Part shown: positions 53,482 to 61,983 of the stretch, piece after piece | How the letters are laid out: each line of letters starts with the position of its first letter | How positions within the stretch are numbered: position 1 is the stretch's first letter | Assembly: GCF_003752505.1 (NCBI RefSeq) | Contig: NZ_RKHO01000001.1 | Location: 1,426,001-1,490,000, forward strand | DNA: 64,000 nt | Reading direction: 5' to 3' | Origin: Nocardioides aurantiacus | GTDB taxonomy: Bacteria > Actinomycetota > Actinomycetes > Propionibacteriales > Nocardioidaceae | Notes under the pieces: model-generated | Told to the model about the DNA's origin: nothing | Seen by the model: the letters and a program-made list of their open reading frames with translations, nothing else | Database searches by the model: none | Made by a program: the position numbers and the translations under genes

Positions 53482-54849
53482 GTGGCGCGCACCGCCCCGC
53501 TCAGCGGGTTCCCCGAGCTGCTGCCCGCCCAGCGCCACGTCGAGCAGCAGGTGCTGGCGCGGCTGACGCGGACCTTCGAGCTGCACGGCTTCGCCAACCT
53601 GGAGACCCGCGCCGTCGAGCCGCTCGACCAGCTGCTGCGCAAGGGCGAGACCTCCAAGGAGGTCTACGTGCTGCGTCGGCTGCAGGCGACCGAGGAGGGC
53701 AACGACTCCGGTCTCGGGCTGCACTTCGACCTGACCGTGCCGTTCGCGCGCTACGTGCTCGAGCACGCCGGCAAGCTGGAGTTCCCGTTCCGCCGCTACC
53801 AGGTGCAGAAGGTGTGGCGCGGCGAGCGCCCCCAGGAGGGTCGCTTCCGCGAGTTCACCCAGGCCGACATCGACGTGATCGGCCGCGACACCCTGGCCTT
53901 CCACCACGACGTCGAGGTGGCCCGCGTGATGCTGGCCGCGCTCGGCTCGTTGGCCGAACCCGGCGGGATCGGGCTGCCCGGCTTCCGGCTCCAGGTCAAC
54001 AACCGCAAGCTGATCCAGGGCTTCTACGCCGGCCTCGGGGCGCCCGACGTGGAGGCCGTGATGCGGGTCGTCGACAAGCTCGACAAGCTGCCGCGCGAGC
54101 GGGTCCACACGCTGCTGCAGGACGACGCCGGGCTCACCGCGCAGCAGGCCGACGCCTGCCTGGCACTGGCCTCCATCACCACGCCCGACACCTCCTTCGT
54201 GGAGCAGGTGCGTGCCCTCGGCGTCGAGCACGAGCTGCTCGACGAGGGCCTGGCCGAGCTGGCCGCGGTCGTCGAAGGCTGCGCCGGCCTGGTCACCGAC
54301 CGGGTCGAGATCGTCGCCGACCTCACCATCGCCCGCGGGCTGGACTACTACACCGGCACCGTGTTCGAGACCCGCCTGCACGGCCACGAGTCGCTCGGCT
54401 CGATCTGCAGCGGCGGGCGCTACGACTCCCTCGCCACCGACGGCCGTACGACGTACCCCGGTGTCGGGATCTCGCTGGGCGTCAGCCGGCTGCTCGTGCC
54501 GCTGCTCACCCGCGGCGTCGTCGTCGCCGACCGGTCGGTGCCCAGCGCCGTGCTGGTGGCCGTCGTCGAGGAGGACCGCCGCGCCGAGAGCGACGCACTG
54601 GCCGACCAGCTGCGCGCCCGCGACGTGGCCTGCGAGGTGGCCCCGTCGGCGGCGAAGTTCGGCAAGCAGATCCGCCACGCCGAGCGGCGTGGCATCCCCT
54701 TCGTGCTCTTCCCCGGGAGCGCGGGGGAGCACCCCCAGGTCAAGGACATCCGCAGCGGCGACCAGACCACGGTCGACCCCACCAGCTGGACGCCACCGGT
54801 GGAGGACCTCCACCCGCGCGTCCGGTTCGACGAACAGGAGCAGCAGTGA
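53482..54849 (+). CDS. hisS: Histidine-tRNA ligase
   Basis: 455-residue class II synthetase, slightly longer than the 420-residue E. coli enzyme. Seen: motif 1 region ([19 protein letters not shown]), [13 protein letters not shown]-type ([13 protein letters not shown]), motif 2 [23 protein letters not shown], seen as [20 protein letters not shown], the histidine loop [13 protein letters not shown] and [11 protein letters not shown], and a C-terminal Rossmann-like anticodon domain. GTG start 1 bp after the hydrolase stop. The aspS GTG overlaps its stop. Confidence 0.95.
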   Translation: MARTAPLSGFPELLPAQRHVEQQVLARLTRTFELHGFANLETRAVEPLDQLLRKGETSKEVYVLRRLQATEEGNDSGLGLHFDLTVPFARYVLEHAGKLEFPFRRYQVQKVWRGERPQEGRFREFTQADIDVIGRDTLAFHHDVEVARVMLAALGSLAEPGGIGLPGFRLQVNNRKLIQGFYAGLGAPDVEAVMRVVDKLDKLPRERVHTLLQDDAGLTAQQADACLALASITTPDTSFVEQVRALGVEHELLDEGLAELAAVVEGCAGLVTDRVEIVADLTIARGLDYYTGTVFETRLHGHESLGSICSGGRYDSLATDGRTTYPGVGISLGVSRLLVPLLTRGVVVADRSVPSAVLVAVVEEDRRAESDALADQLRARDVACEVAPSAAKFGKQIRHAERRGIPFVLFPGSAGEHPQVKDIRSGDQTTVDPTSWTPPVEDLHPRVRFDEQEQQ

Positions 54850-56645
54850 TCCGCACGCATGACGCCGGCAGCCTTCGGGCCGAGCACGTCGACACCGAGG
54901 TCGCCCTCGCCGGGTGGGTGGCCCGGCGTCGCGACCACGGCGGGGTCGCGTTCATCGACCTGCGCGAGGCCAGCGGCGTCGTCCAGGTGGTGATCCGCGA
55001 CGAGGCGGTGGCCCACCAGCTGCGCAGCGAGTACTGCCTGAAGATCACCGGCACCGTCTCGCAGCGCCCCGAGGGCAACCAGAACCCCGCCCTGCCCACC
55101 GGCGAGGTCGAGGTGATCGCGTCCGACGTCGAGGTGCTGAGCGAGGCGGCCCCGCTGCCGTTCCCGATCGACGACACCGCCGGCGCCAGCGGGGGCAACG
55201 TGGGCGAGGAGGCGCGGCTGCGCCACCGCTACCTCGACCTGCGCCGCGCCGGCCCCAACGCCGCGCTGCGCCTGCGCAGCCGGGTCAACGCCGCCGCCCG
55301 CGGGGTGCTCGACCAGCACGGCTTCGTCGAGGTCGAGACCCCGACCCTGACGCGCTCCACGCCCGAGGGCGCCCGCGACTTCCTGGTGCCCGCCCGGCTG
55401 CAGCCCGGCAGCTGGTACGCCCTGCCCCAGAGCCCCCAGCTGTTCAAGCAGCTGCTCATGGTCGCCGGGATGGAGCGCTACTACCAGATCGCGCGCTGCT
55501 ACCGCGACGAGGACTTCCGCGCCGACCGGCAGCCGGAGTTCACCCAGCTCGACCTCGAGATGAGCTTCGTCGACCAGGACGACGTCGTCGCGCTCACCGA
55601 GGAGATCCTCTCGGCGCTGTGGGGCCTGATCGGCGTCGAGGTGCCGACGCCGCTGCCGCGCCTGACGTACGCCGAGGCGATGGCGCGCTTCGGCAGCGAC
55701 AAGCCCGACCTGCGGATGGGCCAGGAGCTCGTCGACTGCACCGAGTTCTTCGCCGGGACGCCCTTCCGGGTCTTCCAGGCGCCGTACGTCGGTGCCGTGG
55801 TGATGCCCGGCGGAGCCGGCCAGCCCCGCAAGCAGCTCGACGCCTGGCAGGAGTGGGCCAAGCAGCGCGGTGCCCGCGGCCTGGCCTACCTCCTGGTCAA
55901 GGAGGACGGCGAGCTCACCGGGCCGGTCAGCAAGAACATCTCCGAGGAGGAGAAGGCCGGGATCGCGGCCCACGTCGGTGCGCAGCCGGGCGACTGCATC
56001 TTCTTCGGTGCGGGCGCACCGAAGACGAGCCGTGCCCTGCTGGGTGCGGCGCGGCTGGAGATCGGCCGTCGCCTGGGGCTGCTCGACGAGGACGCCTGGA
56101 GCTTCGTGTGGGTCGTCGACGCCCCGCTGTTCGAGCCCGCCAGCGAGGCCGTGGCCGCCGGCGACGTGGCCGTGGGCGGGGGGCAGTGGACGGCCGTCCA
56201 CCACGCCTTCACCAGCCCCCAGGACCCGGAGCACTTCGACGAGGCGCCCGGCGAGGCGCTGGCCTGGGCCTACGACATCGTGTGCAACGGCAACGAGATC
56301 GGCGGCGGGTCGATCCGTATCCACCGCCGCGACGTCCAGGAGCGGGTGTTCGCGCTGATGGGCCTGGGCCAGGAGGAGGCGCAGGAGAAGTTCGGCTTCC
56401 TGCTCGACGCCTTCGCCTTCGGCGCGCCGCCGCACGGCGGCATCGCGTTCGGCTGGGACCGGATCTGCGCGCTGCTGTCCGGGGTGGACTCGATCCGCGA
56501 GGTGATCGCCTTCCCCAAGAGCGGCGGCGGCTTCGACCCCCTGACGCAGGCACCTGCACCGATCACGGCCGAGCAGCGCAAGGAGGCCGGTGTGGACGGC
56601 AAGCCGCAGGCAGAAACCGCGTTGAAGGGCTCCGGCGCCGAATAG
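54846..56645 (+). CDS. aspS: Aspartate-tRNA ligase (bacterial type)
   Basis: 599-residue class II synthetase with an N-terminal OB anticodon domain ([22 protein letters not shown]), motif 1 ([20 protein letters not shown]), motif 2 ([20 protein letters not shown]), a GAD insertion (about 280-410) typical of the bacterial enzyme, and motif 3 ([15 protein letters not shown]). The presence of the GAD domain and the lack of a visible asparagine synthetase leave open whether it is non-discriminating. GTG start overlaps the hisS stop (GTGA). Its stop is 40 bp before a promoter for the ABC operon. Confidence 0.96.
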   Translation: MIRTHDAGSLRAEHVDTEVALAGWVARRRDHGGVAFIDLREASGVVQVVIRDEAVAHQLRSEYCLKITGTVSQRPEGNQNPALPTGEVEVIASDVEVLSEAAPLPFPIDDTAGASGGNVGEEARLRHRYLDLRRAGPNAALRLRSRVNAAARGVLDQHGFVEVETPTLTRSTPEGARDFLVPARLQPGSWYALPQSPQLFKQLLMVAGMERYYQIARCYRDEDFRADRQPEFTQLDLEMSFVDQDDVVALTEEILSALWGLIGVEVPTPLPRLTYAEAMARFGSDKPDLRMGQELVDCTEFFAGTPFRVFQAPYVGAVVMPGGAGQPRKQLDAWQEWAKQRGARGLAYLLVKEDGELTGPVSKNISEEEKAGIAAHVGAQPGDCIFFGAGAPKTSRALLGAARLEIGRRLGLLDEDAWSFVWVVDAPLFEPASEAVAAGDVAVGGGQWTAVHHAFTSPQDPEHFDEAPGEALAWAYDIVCNGNEIGGGSIRIHRRDVQERVFALMGLGQEEAQEKFGFLLDAFAFGAPPHGGIAFGWDRICALLSGVDSIREVIAFPKSGGGFDPLTQAPAPITAEQRKEAGVDGKPQAETALKGSGAE

Positions 56646-56687
56646 TCGCGCTCTGGTAACGATCCCGCCTAGATCGGGTCACGGCAC

Positions 56688-56716
56688 TTAACTCGGGCAG
56701 GTCTCGTGCCTAGTGT
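56688..56716 (+). promoter_or_regulatory. Promoter of the oligopeptide ABC operon
   Basis: TTAACT (56688-56693) and TAGTGT (56711-56716) are separated by 17 bp, giving a 5' leader of about 75 nt before the GTG at 56795. Confidence 0.6.
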
Positions 56717-56725
56717 TCCCACGGT

Positions 56726-56742
56726 CGGTCAGGCCCTGACCG
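56726..56742 (+). promoter_or_regulatory. Palindrome in the 5' leader of the ABC operon
   Basis: CGGTCAGG-C-CCTGACCG is an 8+8 inverted repeat starting 10 bp after the -10 element. Placed at the transcription start, it would suit a repressor. Confidence 0.45.
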
Positions 56743-56794
56743 GTCATGCACCTGACGGTCCCGCTCGAGGCGGGCCGCACGGAGGAGGAAACAC

Positions 56795-58615
56795 GTGAGA
56801 AGCAAGCGTCTCTTCACCGCCGGGGCGGTGATCGCCTCGCTCAGCGTCATGGCGACCGCCTGCGCGGCCCCCAGCGCCGACGAGGGCGAGGGCAACAGCG
56901 ACCAGCCCACGTCGCTGAACCTCGGTTGGAACCAGCCGTTCTACAGCTACAACGAGGACACCTCGAACGGCAACGCGACCGCCAACTCCAACATCAAGTA
57001 CCTCATGAACGACCAGTTCTGGTACGTCGACGCGGAGGGTGAGATCCAGCAGAACACCTCCTACGGCACCTACGAGAAGACCAGCGAGGACCCGCTGACG
57101 GTGAAGTACACCGTCGCCGACGACACGACCTGGTCCGACGGCACGCCCGTCGACGCCGCCGACGTCCTGCTGGCCTGGGCCGCGGGCAGCGGGAACCTGA
57201 ACACCATCGACGCCGACAAGGTGAAGACCGACGACGCGACCGGCCTGCCCCAGAACACCAAGGGCAAGGTCTACTTCGACACCTCCTCCCAGGGCCTGCC
57301 CTACGTCACCGAGACGCCGGAGATCAGCGACGACGGCAAGACCCTGACTCTGGTCTACGACAAGCCGTTCGCCGACTGGCAGTACGACATCAGCATGTCG
57401 ATCCCGGCCCACGTGACGGCCGCCAAGGCGCTCGGCATCGACGACCCGCAGGAGGCCAAGGACGCCCTCATCAAGGCCGTCCAGGACAAGGACGAGGCCG
57501 CGCTGGCCAAGATCTCGTCCTTCTGGAACACCGGGTACGACTACACCAAGATGCCCGACGACAAGGACCTTGCTCTCTCCTCCGGCGCCTACGTCATGAA
57601 GGAGTTCAAGGAGAACCAGTACATGACGCTGGAGAAGAACCCGAAGTACAAGGGTGACCACGCGGCGTCGATCGACCAGCTCACCATCCGCTGGAACGAG
57701 GACCCCCTGGCGCAGGTCCAGGCGCTCGAGAACGGCGAGATCGACATGTTCTCCCCGCAGGTCACCACCGACGTGGCGCAGGCGGCCGAGAAGGTCGACG
57801 GCGTCGAGATCGAGACCGGCGTCGAGGGCACCTACGAGCACATCGACCTGGTGCTGAACAACAAGGGCCCCTTCGACCCGGCGTCCTACGGCGGCGACGA
57901 GGCCAAGGCCCTCAAGGTCCGCCAGGCCTTCCTCTCCGCCGTCCCGCGCCAGGAGATCGTCGACAAGCTGATCAAGCCGATCAACGCCGACGCGGAGGTC
58001 CGCAACTCCTTCACCCGCACCGAGGGCACCCCGGGCTACGACGAGATCGTCGCCCAGAACGGCTCCTCGGAGTACTCCGAGGTCGACCCGGCCCGCTCCA
58101 AGAAGCTGCTCCAGGAGGCGGGCGTCAACGGCGACGTCGACGTCCGGGTGATGTACGCCGCCGACAACGTGCGTCGTGCCAACGAGTTCCAGCTGCTCAA
58201 GCCGGCGCTCGCCGAGGCCGGCTTCAACCTCATCGACGCCAAGAGCGCCAAGTGGGGCGAGAAGCTGGGCGACGGCACCTACGACGCGGTCGTCTTCGGC
58301 TGGCAGTCCGAGACCCCGGCCGTGACCGAGAGCGGTCCGACCTTCGTCACGGGTGGCATCAACAACCTGATCGGCTACAGCAACGAGACGGTCGACTCGG
58401 AGTTCGACACCCTGAACACCGAGACCGACGAGGCCAAGCAGATCGAGATCCTGGCCAACGTCGAGAAGGAGCTCTACAAGGACGCCATCGGCCTGACGCT
58501 CTACCAGTTCCCGTCGGCGAACATCAGCAACGGCAGCCGTGTGACCGGGCTCGACCCGGCCATCCTGGCGCCCACGATGTTCTACGGCTTCTGGGACTGG
58601 AAGGCCGGCAGCTGA
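56795..58615 (+). CDS. Oligopeptide ABC transporter substrate-binding lipoprotein
   Basis: 606-residue family 5 solute-binding protein. A lipoprotein signal (VIASLSVMATAC, Cys about residue 23) anchors it outside the membrane. SBP_bac_5 features are the early VKYTVADDTTWSDGTPVDAADVLLAWA, seen as WSDGTPVDAADVLLAW, GAYVMKEFKENQYMTLEKNPKY, DPLAQVQALENGEIDMFSPQ and QIEILANVEKELYKDAIGLTLYQFP. It captures a peptide or similar ligand for the two permeases downstream. GTG with GGAGGA upstream. Codons are strongly optimised, suggesting high expression. Followed by a double hairpin and the permease genes. Confidence 0.9.
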   Translation: MRSKRLFTAGAVIASLSVMATACAAPSADEGEGNSDQPTSLNLGWNQPFYSYNEDTSNGNATANSNIKYLMNDQFWYVDAEGEIQQNTSYGTYEKTSEDPLTVKYTVADDTTWSDGTPVDAADVLLAWAAGSGNLNTIDADKVKTDDATGLPQNTKGKVYFDTSSQGLPYVTETPEISDDGKTLTLVYDKPFADWQYDISMSIPAHVTAAKALGIDDPQEAKDALIKAVQDKDEAALAKISSFWNTGYDYTKMPDDKDLALSSGAYVMKEFKENQYMTLEKNPKYKGDHAASIDQLTIRWNEDPLAQVQALENGEIDMFSPQVTTDVAQAAEKVDGVEIETGVEGTYEHIDLVLNNKGPFDPASYGGDEAKALKVRQAFLSAVPRQEIVDKLIKPINADAEVRNSFTRTEGTPGYDEIVAQNGSSEYSEVDPARSKKLLQEAGVNGDVDVRVMYAADNVRRANEFQLLKPALAEAGFNLIDAKSAKWGEKLGDGTYDAVVFGWQSETPAVTESGPTFVTGGINNLIGYSNETVDSEFDTLNTETDEAKQIEILANVEKELYKDAIGLTLYQFPSANISNGSRVTGLDPAILAPTMFYGFWDWKAGS

Positions 58616-58629
58616 TCCTGGGCTGAACC

Positions 58630-58692
58630 GTCCGGGCCACCCCGGACCCACGTGGTGGGTACTGTCGCTGAGCGGTGGTGCCCACCACGTGG
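58630..58692 (+). other. Two tandem hairpins between the binding-protein gene and the permease genes
   Basis: GTCCGGG-CCAC-CCCGGAC (58630-58647) is directly followed by a stem with arms 58648-58662 and 58678-58692 (CCACGTGGTGGG with CCCACCACGTGG plus three more pairs, one G-U). There is no T-tract. Likely an attenuator or mRNA-stability element that keeps permease output below that of the binding protein. Confidence 0.6.
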
Positions 58693-58731
58693 ACTGTCCG
58701 CGTCCCTCCGACCGTCAGGCTGACCCCTTCC

Positions 58732-60300
58732 ATGGTTGTGTTCTTCGTCAAGCGGCTGCTGATGTCGCTCCTCGTCGTCCTGGTCTCGACGCTGATCATG
58801 TACGTCCTGGTCGACCTCTCGATCGACCCGCTGGCCGACCTGCGCACCAGCACGGCACCCAACAAGGCGCAGCAGATCGCCAACCGCACGGCCGAGCTGC
58901 GGCTCGACGATCCCGTGATCCTGCGCTACCTCGACTGGCTGCGCGGAGCCTCGGGCTGCCTGTACGGCAGCTGCGACCTCGGCGAGAACTGGAAGACCAA
59001 CCAGCTGGTCACCTCGCTGCTCTCCGGCGCCGTGACCACGACCATCCAGCTGGTCAGCGTCGCCACCGTCCTGGCCATCGTGCTGGGCGTCCTCGTCGGC
59101 ATCGTGAGCGCGCTGCGGCAGTACTCCGGCTTCGACTACTCGATCACCTTCCTGAGCTTCCTGCTCTACTCGCTGCCCGTGTTCTGGGTGGCCGTGCTGG
59201 CCAAGGTCTACCTGGCCATCGACCTCAACAACTTCCTGGCCGGGGAGGACGGCCAGGCGGCCCAGCTGTCGTGGACCTTCATCGTCGTGGTGGCCCTGCT
59301 GGCGGGGCTGATCGTCTCCTCGGCGGTCGCCGGCGACGCGCGCACCCGACTGCGCAACGCCGCCGTGGCGGCCGTGGCGACCGTGGCGCTGCTGGTCTTC
59401 CTCAACCTCACCGGCTGGTTCGAGCGGCCCCAGATCGGCATCGTCCTGATCGCGCTGAGCGCGGTGGGCTGGGCGTTCGTGATGACCATCCTGTCCACGG
59501 GCCTGCGCAACAAGAAGGCGCTGTACTCCGCGCTCTCGGTGGCCGCGCTCGGCGTGGTGCTGTGGTACCCGATGCTGTTCGTCTGGTTCTACGCCCGCGA
59601 CGCCGGCATCCTGGGCTGGCCGCTCGTGATCGGGCTGTTCCTGGTGGCCCTGGCGCTCAGCGCCGGCATCGGCTGGGCGTGGGGCGGTCCCGACCGCGGC
59701 CAGTCCATGCGCACGGCCGCCCTCACCGCCGTCCCGGTCTCGATGATGCTGTTCACCGACCGCCTGCTGCAGAGCTGGGCGAGCTACAACGACAACCAGG
59801 CCATCAAGGGCCGGCCGATCGCCACCATCGGGCGGGCGACCCCCAACCTGGTCGGCGACTTCTGGATCCAGACCCTCGACGTGCTGACCCACCTCGCGCT
59901 GCCGACGGCCACGCTGATCCTGATCTCGTTCGCGTCCTACACCCGCTACTCGCGGGCCTCGATGCTCGAGGTGATGAACGCCGACTACATCCGCACCGCG
60001 CGGTCCAAGGGCCTCACCGAGCGCACCGTGGTGATGCGGCACGCCTTCCGCAACGCGCTGCTGCCGCTGGCCTCGATCGTCCCGATCGACATCATCACGC
60101 TGCTCGGTGGTGCCGTCATCACCGAGACGGTCTTCGGCTGGTTCGGCATGGGCCGGCTCTTCGTCGACTCGCTCAGCGGCCAGCAGCAGGATCCCGTGAT
60201 GGCCTACATCCTCATCGTCGGCATCCTGGCGGTGCTGGCCAACTTCGTCGCCGACCTCGTCTACGCCGTACTCGACCCCAGGATCCGGGTGGCCGCATGA
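58732..60300 (+). CDS. Oligopeptide ABC transporter permease (DppB/OppB-like, extended)
   Basis: 522 residues, against about 310-340 for ordinary DppB/OppB. The N-terminal helix (VKRLLMSLLVVLVSTLIMYVLV), the early TM pair with QLVSVATVLAIVLGVLVGIVSALRQYS, the EAA coupling loop (YIRTARSKGLTERTVVMRHAFRNAL, seen as ARSKGLTERTVVMRHAFRN), and LLGGAVITETVFGWFGMGRLF are standard. About 175 residues with five or more additional hydrophobic segments (about 165-340) are inserted after the first half. ATG 58732 or GTG 58738 are possible starts. The next permease gene overlaps its stop. Confidence 0.88.
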   Translation: MVVFFVKRLLMSLLVVLVSTLIMYVLVDLSIDPLADLRTSTAPNKAQQIANRTAELRLDDPVILRYLDWLRGASGCLYGSCDLGENWKTNQLVTSLLSGAVTTTIQLVSVATVLAIVLGVLVGIVSALRQYSGFDYSITFLSFLLYSLPVFWVAVLAKVYLAIDLNNFLAGEDGQAAQLSWTFIVVVALLAGLIVSSAVAGDARTRLRNAAVAAVATVALLVFLNLTGWFERPQIGIVLIALSAVGWAFVMTILSTGLRNKKALYSALSVAALGVVLWYPMLFVWFYARDAGILGWPLVIGLFLVALALSAGIGWAWGGPDRGQSMRTAALTAVPVSMMLFTDRLLQSWASYNDNQAIKGRPIATIGRATPNLVGDFWIQTLDVLTHLALPTATLILISFASYTRYSRASMLEVMNADYIRTARSKGLTERTVVMRHAFRNALLPLASIVPIDIITLLGGAVITETVFGWFGMGRLFVDSLSGQQQDPVMAYILIVGILAVLANFVADLVYAVLDPRIRVAA

Positions 60301-61370
60301 GCACTCCTCTCGAACCCCAGCACCACCTCGACCCGACCGGCGGGGACACCAACGAGAACGCGATCGAGCTCAAGGACGTCGAGGGTCTCTCCCAGGGCCA
60401 GATCGTGCGGAGGCGGTTCTTCCGCCACCGCGGTGCCCTGGTCGGCCTCATCGGCATCGTGGTGGTGGCCCTGCTCGCCTACACCTCGATCGGGGCGCTC
60501 GGGCTGCCGGGCTGGTGGAAGTTCGACCACGTGGCACCCAACGACGTCGTGAACGGCGGTCGCCCCAGCCTGAGCCTGCCGGTGTGGCTGGGTGGCAACG
60601 GCTTCGCGATCGGCGACCACCCCTTCGGCCAGGACGAGATCGGTCGCGACGTGTTCGCCCGCGTCATGAAGGGCACCCAGACCTCGCTCAACGTCATGGT
60701 CGTGATCAGCCTGCTCGCCGCCGCGCTGGGCATGGTCGTCGGGGCGATCTCGGGCTACTTCCGGGGTGCCGCCGACCAGGGCCTGATGCGCCTGACCGAC
60801 CTCTTCCTGACCTTCCCCGTCATCGTCATCGGCGCGGTGCTGGGCAACATCGCCGGCGGCGGCGGCCCGTTCCTGCTGGCCCTGGCCCTCGGTGCGGTCA
60901 CCTGGCCGACGCTGGCACGGCTGGTGCGGGGCGAGTTCCTCACGCTGCGCGAGCGCGAGTTCGTCGACGCGGCCAAGGTCGCCGGCGCGAGCAGCTTCCG
61001 GATCATGCGCAAGCACATGATCCCCAACGCCATGGGCGTGATCATCGTCAACACCACGCTGCTGGCCTCCCAGGCGGTGCTGCTCGAGACCTCGCTGTCC
61101 TACCTCGGCTTCGGCATCAAGTCGCCCGACGTGTCGCTCGGCACGATGATCGACGAGTACCAGTCGGCGTTCGCCACCCGGCCGTTCCTGTTCTGGTGGC
61201 CCGGCGTGTTCATCATCATCATCGCGCTCGCGGTCAACTTCATCGGCGACGGCCTGCGCGACGCCTTCGACCCCCGGCAGAAGCGGATCCCCTCGGCCCG
61301 CAAGATGCGCCTGGCGGCCGCCAAGGGAGACCGTGGCACCGAGTCCAACGTGTCGGGCTCGGTCCAGTGA
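60297..61370 (+). CDS. Oligopeptide ABC transporter permease (DppC/OppC-like)
   Basis: 357-residue second permease. It has the OppC N-terminal helix (HRGALVGLIGIVVVALLAYTS), HPFGQDEIGRDVFARVMKGTQTSL, the EAA loop EFVDAAKVAGASSFRIMRKHMIPNA, seen as FVDAAKVAGASSFRIMRKHM, and VLLETSLSYLGFGIKSPDVSLGTMI. The cytoplasmic N-terminus of about 45 residues is typical of the C-type subunit. Overlaps the upstream stop by 4 nt (ATGA). Confidence 0.92.
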   Translation: MSTPLEPQHHLDPTGGDTNENAIELKDVEGLSQGQIVRRRFFRHRGALVGLIGIVVVALLAYTSIGALGLPGWWKFDHVAPNDVVNGGRPSLSLPVWLGGNGFAIGDHPFGQDEIGRDVFARVMKGTQTSLNVMVVISLLAAALGMVVGAISGYFRGAADQGLMRLTDLFLTFPVIVIGAVLGNIAGGGGPFLLALALGAVTWPTLARLVRGEFLTLREREFVDAAKVAGASSFRIMRKHMIPNAMGVIIVNTTLLASQAVLLETSLSYLGFGIKSPDVSLGTMIDEYQSAFATRPFLFWWPGVFIIIIALAVNFIGDGLRDAFDPRQKRIPSARKMRLAAAKGDRGTESNVSGSVQ

Positions 61371-61405
61371 CCCCGGTCGCCCCGCTCGCCGCGCCCGGCA
61401 CGGCC

Positions 61406-61945
61406 TCAGCCGAGCAGCGGCAGCACGACGGTGGCCACGGCCAGCACCGCGACGCCTGCCAGCGTGCCGGAGTGCCAGGTGCGACGCAGGTCGGGCCGCT
61501 CGAGGCGCCCGTCGTCGAGGTGGCCGGCCGCCCGCAACGCCTCGAGCCGGGCCTGCACCCGGACGGCCGCGGGGCCGGGCTCGCCACGGGCCCGCTGCGT
61601 GCCGCTCGGGGCCTGAGCGGCCCAGGCCTGCACGGTGCCGTACGCCGTGCGCAGCCGCAGGCCGTAGCGTCCCTCGACCTCCTCCAGCGCCGGCCACGGC
61701 ACCTCGACGGTGCGCAGCGTGTTGACCACGCGGACGCCCCCGTCGGAGACCTCGACGCAGGCGCGCCAGAAGGCCGCCCAGCCGAGCAGGCCGAAGAGCA
61801 CGAGCGGCGCGGCGTACGTCCGGACGGCCGTGGGGCCACCCAGCAGCGTCGACCCCGTCCCGAGGACGGCGAGCGCCACCATCGTCGCCCCGAGCGCGCG
61901 CGCCGACGGCGCGCGCACCACCTCCGTGGGACCCAGGGCCTGCAT
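61406..61945 (-). CDS. PH-domain (bPH6-like) membrane protein, antisense within the ABC operon
   Basis: 179 residues: a short N-terminus, two helices (ATMVALAVLGTGSTLLGG and YAAPLVLFGLLGWAAFW), the PH-like strand set VEVSDGGVRVVNTLRTVEVPWPALEEVEG, seen as GGVRVVNTLRTVEVPWPALE, and a C-terminal helix (TLAGVAVLAVATVVLPLLG). This is the layout of actinobacterial PH-domain membrane proteins (PF10756-like), function unknown. It sits on the opposite strand between the permease and ATPase genes of the ABC operon, filling almost the entire gap. Confidence 0.8.
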   Translation of the reverse strand: MQALGPTEVVRAPSARALGATMVALAVLGTGSTLLGGPTAVRTYAAPLVLFGLLGWAAFWRACVEVSDGGVRVVNTLRTVEVPWPALEEVEGRYGLRLRTAYGTVQAWAAQAPSGTQRARGEPGPAAVRVQARLEALRAAGHLDDGRLERPDLRRTWHSGTLAGVAVLAVATVVLPLLG

Positions 61946-61983
61946 GCGCCCACCCTGGCAGAGACTCCCCGAAAGGCATCGTC

